From the NCBI RefSeq assembly GCF_001691555.1, contig NZ_MAYN01000008.1:2404766-2468765 (forward strand): 64,000 nt of DNA, read 5' to 3'. Source of the DNA: Pantoea eucrina. Lineage in GTDB: Bacteria > Pseudomonadota > Gammaproteobacteria > Enterobacterales > Enterobacteriaceae. Below the pieces are notes generated by a model. It had not been told where the DNA came from, did no database searches, and was given only the letters and a program-made list of their open reading frames with translations. The position numbers and the translations under genes were made by a program. Below are positions 60,944-64,000 of the stretch, piece after piece. Within the stretch, counting starts at the first letter, position 1; every line of letters starts with the position of its first letter.

Positions 60944-61510
60944 ATGAACGCTGAAAATGCGATGGTCGCCACCTGCTATGGCCCGGTCTCTGCTGAGGTT
61001 ATGGCACGAGCAGCGCAAATTCGCCTGCTGATTTGTGATGTCGATGGCGTCATGTCAGACGGCCTGATCTATATGGGAAACAGCGGCGAAGAGCTGAAGG
61101 CGTTTAACGTACGCGACGGCTACGGTATACGCTGCCTGCTGACCTCCGGCATCGAAGTCGCTATTATAACCGGCCGTCGCGCGAAGCTGCTGGAAGATCG
61201 CTGTGAGACGCTGGGCATTACGCATCTTTACCAGGGACAATCAGATAAGCTTTTGGCGTGGCGTGAACTTCTGGATAAACTGTCACTGGACAGCACACAG
61301 GTGGCCTACATTGGTGACGATCTGATCGACTGGCCGGTTATGGCGCAGGCGGGTCTGAGTGTTGCCGTAGCGGATGCGCACCCGGTGTTGCTGCCGCGTG
61401 CCGACTATGTCACACGTATCAGCGGCGGACGCGGCGCGGTACGCGAAATATGCGACCTGATATTGCTGGCGCAGAATAAATTTGAGGATGCCAGAGGGCA
61501 ATCAGTATGA
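60944..61510 (+). CDS. kdsC: 3-deoxy-D-manno-octulosonate 8-phosphate phosphatase
   Basis: KdsC (188 residues) is a HAD phosphatase that releases Kdo from Kdo-8-phosphate. Motif I is DVDGVMSDG (near 31-39), motif II is TGRR near 78, and motif III is YIGDDLIDWPVM near 125-135. Its stop overlaps the lptC ATG by 4 bp. Confidence 0.97.
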   Translation: MNAENAMVATCYGPVSAEVMARAAQIRLLICDVDGVMSDGLIYMGNSGEELKAFNVRDGYGIRCLLTSGIEVAIITGRRAKLLEDRCETLGITHLYQGQSDKLLAWRELLDKLSLDSTQVAYIGDDLIDWPVMAQAGLSVAVADAHPVLLPRADYVTRISGGRGAVREICDLILLAQNKFEDARGQSV

Positions 61511-62079
61511 GTAAAAGCAGGCGTTGGATAACGCTGATTCTGGCTCTGGTCGCGCTGATATTGATCGGCTGGAACCTGACGAATCAGGATGAGAGCGCCA
61601 CGCCGTTGGCTTCAAACGATCAGGAGCCAACCTATACCAGCGCGAACTCTAATACCGTGGTATACAACCCAACGGGTGCACTGGCCTACAAGCTTGTCTC
61701 CGACAAAGTCACCTACTTTTCAGCGGATGAAGTCAGCTGGTTTGATCGTCCCGTCATGACGACCTTTGATGAAAACAAAGTGCCAACCTGGTCAGTACGG
61801 GCGGACAAAGCAAAGCTAACGAAAGATCGTATGCTTTACCTGTATGGCCATGTTGAAGTGCATACGCTGACGCAGGATTCTCAGCTGGAACGCATTATCA
61901 CCGATAACGCGCAGGTCAACCTGGTGACCCAGGATGTGATGTCTGACGACCAGGTGACGTTATTTGGCCGCAGTTTTAACTCCACGGGCATGAAGATGCG
62001 CGGCAATTTGCGGACAAAAAACGCCGAACTGCTTGAAAAGGTCAAAACCTCTTATGAAATTCAAAATGAACAAAAATAG
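61507..62079 (+). CDS. lptC: LPS export protein LptC
   Basis: LptC (190 residues) is the bitopic inner-membrane protein that takes LPS from LptB2FG and hands it to LptA. One N-terminal helix (about 7-25, WITLILALVALILIGW) is followed by a beta-jellyroll ending LLEKVKTSYEIQNEQK. It overlaps the kdsC end by 4 bp and the lptA start by 26 bp. Confidence 0.97.
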   Translation: MSKSRRWITLILALVALILIGWNLTNQDESATPLASNDQEPTYTSANSNTVVYNPTGALAYKLVSDKVTYFSADEVSWFDRPVMTTFDENKVPTWSVRADKAKLTKDRMLYLYGHVEVHTLTQDSQLERIITDNAQVNLVTQDVMSDDQVTLFGRSFNSTGMKMRGNLRTKNAELLEKVKTSYEIQNEQK

Positions 62080-62608
62080 TGTTAATGCGCTGCTGCTCGG
62101 ATCGCTGTTGATTGGCAGCCTGCCCGCCCTGGCTGTCACCGGCGACTCAGAGAAACCGGTCAATATCGACTCGGTTAATCAGGCGCTGGATCTGCAGGGC
62201 AACGTGGCGACCTTTACCGGCAACGTTATCGTTACGCAGGGTACGATTAAAATCACGGCCGATAAAGTGGTGGTGACCCGTCCCGGCGGCGACAGCAACA
62301 AAACGATTGTCGATGCCTATGGTAACCCGGCCACGTTTTATCAGATGCAGGACAACGGCAAGCCGGTTAAAGGCCATGCCGCTAAGCTGCACTATGAGCT
62401 GGCCAACGATTTTGTCGAGCTGACCGGCAACGCTTTCATTGAGCAGCAGGACAGCAATATCAAAGGCGATCGCATCACGTATCTGGTGAAAGAGCAGAAA
62501 ATGCAGGCCTATAGTCAGGGTCAGAGCAAACGCGTCACTACGGTACTGGTCCCTTCACAGCTGCAGGATAAAAACGGTTCCGCTGCAAACCCTAAAAAGA
62601 GTAACTGA
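62054..62608 (+). CDS. lptA: periplasmic LPS bridge protein LptA
   Basis: LptA (184 residues) polymerises into the periplasmic beta-jellyroll bridge joining LptC to LptD. A signal peptide MKFKMNKNSVNALLLGSLL ends at ALA near residue 26. The conserved NVIVTQGTIKITADKVVVTRPGG follows. I chose the ATG at 62054 (MKFKMNK), inside the end of lptC in another frame, to match E. coli. Confidence 0.97.
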   Translation: MKFKMNKNSVNALLLGSLLIGSLPALAVTGDSEKPVNIDSVNQALDLQGNVATFTGNVIVTQGTIKITADKVVVTRPGGDSNKTIVDAYGNPATFYQMQDNGKPVKGHAAKLHYELANDFVELTGNAFIEQQDSNIKGDRITYLVKEQKMQAYSQGQSKRVTTVLVPSQLQDKNGSAANPKKSN

Positions 62609-62611
62609 CCG

Positions 62612-63337
62612 ATGGCAACTTTAGTCGCTGAAAATCTGGCCAAAGCGTATAAAGGCCGCCGCGTAGTGGAAGATGTCAGCCTGCAGGTTAAATCGGGCGA
62701 GATTGTCGGACTGCTGGGTCCCAACGGTGCCGGTAAGACCACGACGTTTTATATGGTGGTTGGCATTGTACCGCGCGATGCGGGCCGCATTATTATCGAC
62801 GATGAAGATATCAGTATTCTGCCCCTGCATGCGCGGGCGCGGCGTGGTATCGGGTATCTGCCACAGGAAGCCTCTATTTTCCGTCGGCTGAGCGTCTACG
62901 ACAATCTGATGGGCGTGCTGCAGATCCGTGACGATCTGACTGAAGAGCAGCGCCAGGATCGCGCCAATGAGCTGATGGAAGAGTTCCATATTGAACATCT
63001 GCGCAACAGCCTGGGCCAGGCGCTCTCCGGTGGCGAACGTCGCCGTGTGGAAATTGCACGCGCGCTGGCGGCCAATCCAAAATTTATTCTGCTGGATGAG
63101 CCGTTCGCCGGGGTTGACCCCATCTCCGTTATCGATATCAAAAAGATCATTGAGCATTTGCGTGACAGCGGCCTCGGTGTCCTGATCACCGATCACAACG
63201 TGCGTGAAACGCTGGCCGTCTGCGAGCGCGCCTATATTGTCAGCCAGGGCAATCTGATTGCACACGGTACGCCAGATGAAATTCTGGCAGATGAGCAGGT
63301 TAAGCGGGTTTATTTGGGCGAAGAGTTCAGACTCTGA
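62612..63337 (+). CDS. lptB: LPS export ABC transporter ATPase LptB
   Basis: LptB (241 residues) is the ATPase dimer that drives LptFG. Walker A is GPNGAGKTT near 37-45, the signature is LSGGERRR near 139-146, and Walker B is [13 protein letters not shown] near 157-169. It starts 4 bp after lptA, as in E. coli. With lptF/lptG at 7937-10113, this window encodes the whole inner-membrane LPS exporter. Confidence 0.98.
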   Translation: MATLVAENLAKAYKGRRVVEDVSLQVKSGEIVGLLGPNGAGKTTTFYMVVGIVPRDAGRIIIDDEDISILPLHARARRGIGYLPQEASIFRRLSVYDNLMGVLQIRDDLTEEQRQDRANELMEEFHIEHLRNSLGQALSGGERRRVEIARALAANPKFILLDEPFAGVDPISVIDIKKIIEHLRDSGLGVLITDHNVRETLAVCERAYIVSQGNLIAHGTPDEILADEQVKRVYLGEEFRL

Positions 63338-63385
63338 TAAGGTGTCGATCAACCCGATATTCGCTTAGGACATTCAAGCCGGATT

Positions 63386-64000
63386 ATGAAGCAAGGTTTG
63401 CAACTCAGGTTCAGCCAACAGCTGGCGATGACCCCCCAGCTGCAACAGGCCATTCGCCTGCTGCAGCTCTCTACGCTTGAACTCCAGCAGGAGCTCCAGC
63501 TGGCGCTGGAGAGCAATCCGCTGCTTGAGCAGACCGATATTCATGATGAAGTGGACGCACGCGAAACGCAGGAAAGCGATACGTTAGATACCCGTGAGGC
63601 GCTGGAACAGAAAGAGATGCCTGACGAGCTGCCGCTGGATGCGTCATGGGATGAAATTTACACCGCCGGTACCCCTTCCGGCACCGGAACTGATTATCAG
63701 GATGATGAGCTGCCGGTGTACCAGGGAGAAACCACGCAGTCGCTGCAGGATTACCTGATGTGGCAGGTGGAGCTGACACCGTTTACCGATACCGACCGCG
63801 CTATTGCGACATCCATTGTTGATGCGATCGACACCACCGGTTATCTCACCGTGACGCTGCAGGACATTTGCGACAGTATCGGCGACGATGAGCTGACGCT
63901 GGATGAAGTGGAAGCGGTGCTCAAACGCGTCCAGCGGTTTGACCCGGTTGGTGTAGGCGCGCGCGATCTGCGTGACTGTCTGCTGGTTCAGCTATCGCAA
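63386..64000 (+). CDS. rpoN: RNA polymerase sigma-54 factor, N-terminal part (runs off the window)
   Basis: The first 205 codons of sigma-54 are present and open to the window end; the full protein would be about 477 residues. Region I is glutamine-rich ([23 protein letters not shown], here with RFSQQ), and silences the holoenzyme until an AAA activator acts. The acidic region II ([23 protein letters not shown]) and the start of the core-binding region III ([18 protein letters not shown]) follow. It lies 48 bp after lptB. Sigma-54 serves nitrogen, flagellar and other regulons. Confidence 0.96.
   Translation, partial: MKQGLQLRFSQQLAMTPQLQQAIRLLQLSTLELQQELQLALESNPLLEQTDIHDEVDARETQESDTLDTREALEQKEMPDELPLDASWDEIYTAGTPSGTGTDYQDDELPVYQGETTQSLQDYLMWQVELTPFTDTDRAIATSIVDAIDTTGYLTVTLQDICDSIGDDELTLDEVEAVLKRVQRFDPVGVGARDLRDCLLVQLSQ

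Overview
The window is chromosomal DNA from a gammaproteobacterium of the order Enterobacterales. Nearly every protein is co-linear with and highly similar to its Escherichia coli counterpart. Several features point to Erwiniaceae, most likely Pantoea or a close relative; this is inference from gene content, not a database match. They are miaE next to rraB, a membrane-bound gluconate/2-ketogluconate dehydrogenase operon, dacB fused in an operon with pmrAB, and families of short G+C-rich palindromic repeats between genes.

Layout. 1-400: palindromic repeats. 401-4184 (minus): three-subunit periplasmic sugar-acid dehydrogenase (Tat-exported small subunit, GMC flavoprotein, triheme cytochrome c). 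4837-7640 (plus): yjgR and yjiN. 7937-10113 (minus): lptGF. 10379-16136 (plus): pepA, holC, valS, yjgM. 16147-17389 (minus): miaE and rraB. 17553-24062 (plus): argI with ARG boxes, the pyrL attenuator with pyrBI, ridA, nrdDG with paired NrdR boxes, and yhbO. 24084-24579: six tandem 86-bp copies of a BIME-like element. 24583-27472: the yhb cluster (yhbP, yhbQ, yhbS, a wrecked ubiT/yhbT, yhbW). 27542-44867 (minus): deaD, yrbN, nlpI, pnp, rpsO, truB, rbfA, infB, nusA, rimP, initiator tRNA, tRNA-Leu, secG, glmM, folP, ftsH. 45032-46679: rlmE, yhbY, greA. 46926-50079 (plus): dacB-pmrA-pmrB. 50134-52142 (minus): obgE, rpmA, rplU. 52397-53890 (plus): ispB and sfsB. 53947-58728 (minus): murA, ibaG, mlaBCDEF. 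58954-64000 (plus): yrbG, kdsD, kdsC, lptC, lptA, lptB and the first 205 codons of rpoN.

Two themes recur. The first is RNA and translation: DEAD helicase, PNPase, S15, TruB, RbfA, IF2, NusA, RimP, an initiator tRNA, RlmE, YhbY, ObgE, L27 and L21. The second is the envelope: LptF/G and LptC/A/B for LPS export, KdsD/C for Kdo synthesis, Mla for outer-membrane lipid asymmetry, MurA, GlmM and DacB for peptidoglycan, IspB for quinone side chains, and PmrAB, which in relatives controls LPS modification. Regulatory RNA structures visible here include the pyrBI attenuator, the RNase III hairpin of pnp, a greA-leader terminator and tandem terminators ahead of rimP.

I see no prophage, insertion sequence, CRISPR array or defence island, and no wholly new system. 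The most unusual content is the covarying palindromic repeat family (four clusters in 64 kb) and the decay of the oxygen-independent ubiquinone locus: ubiT is frameshifted and truncated, and ubiU and ubiV are missing from their usual place. Compared with E. coli, yjgN, ubiUV, mtr, argG, yhbX and yhbE are absent from the corresponding junctions.
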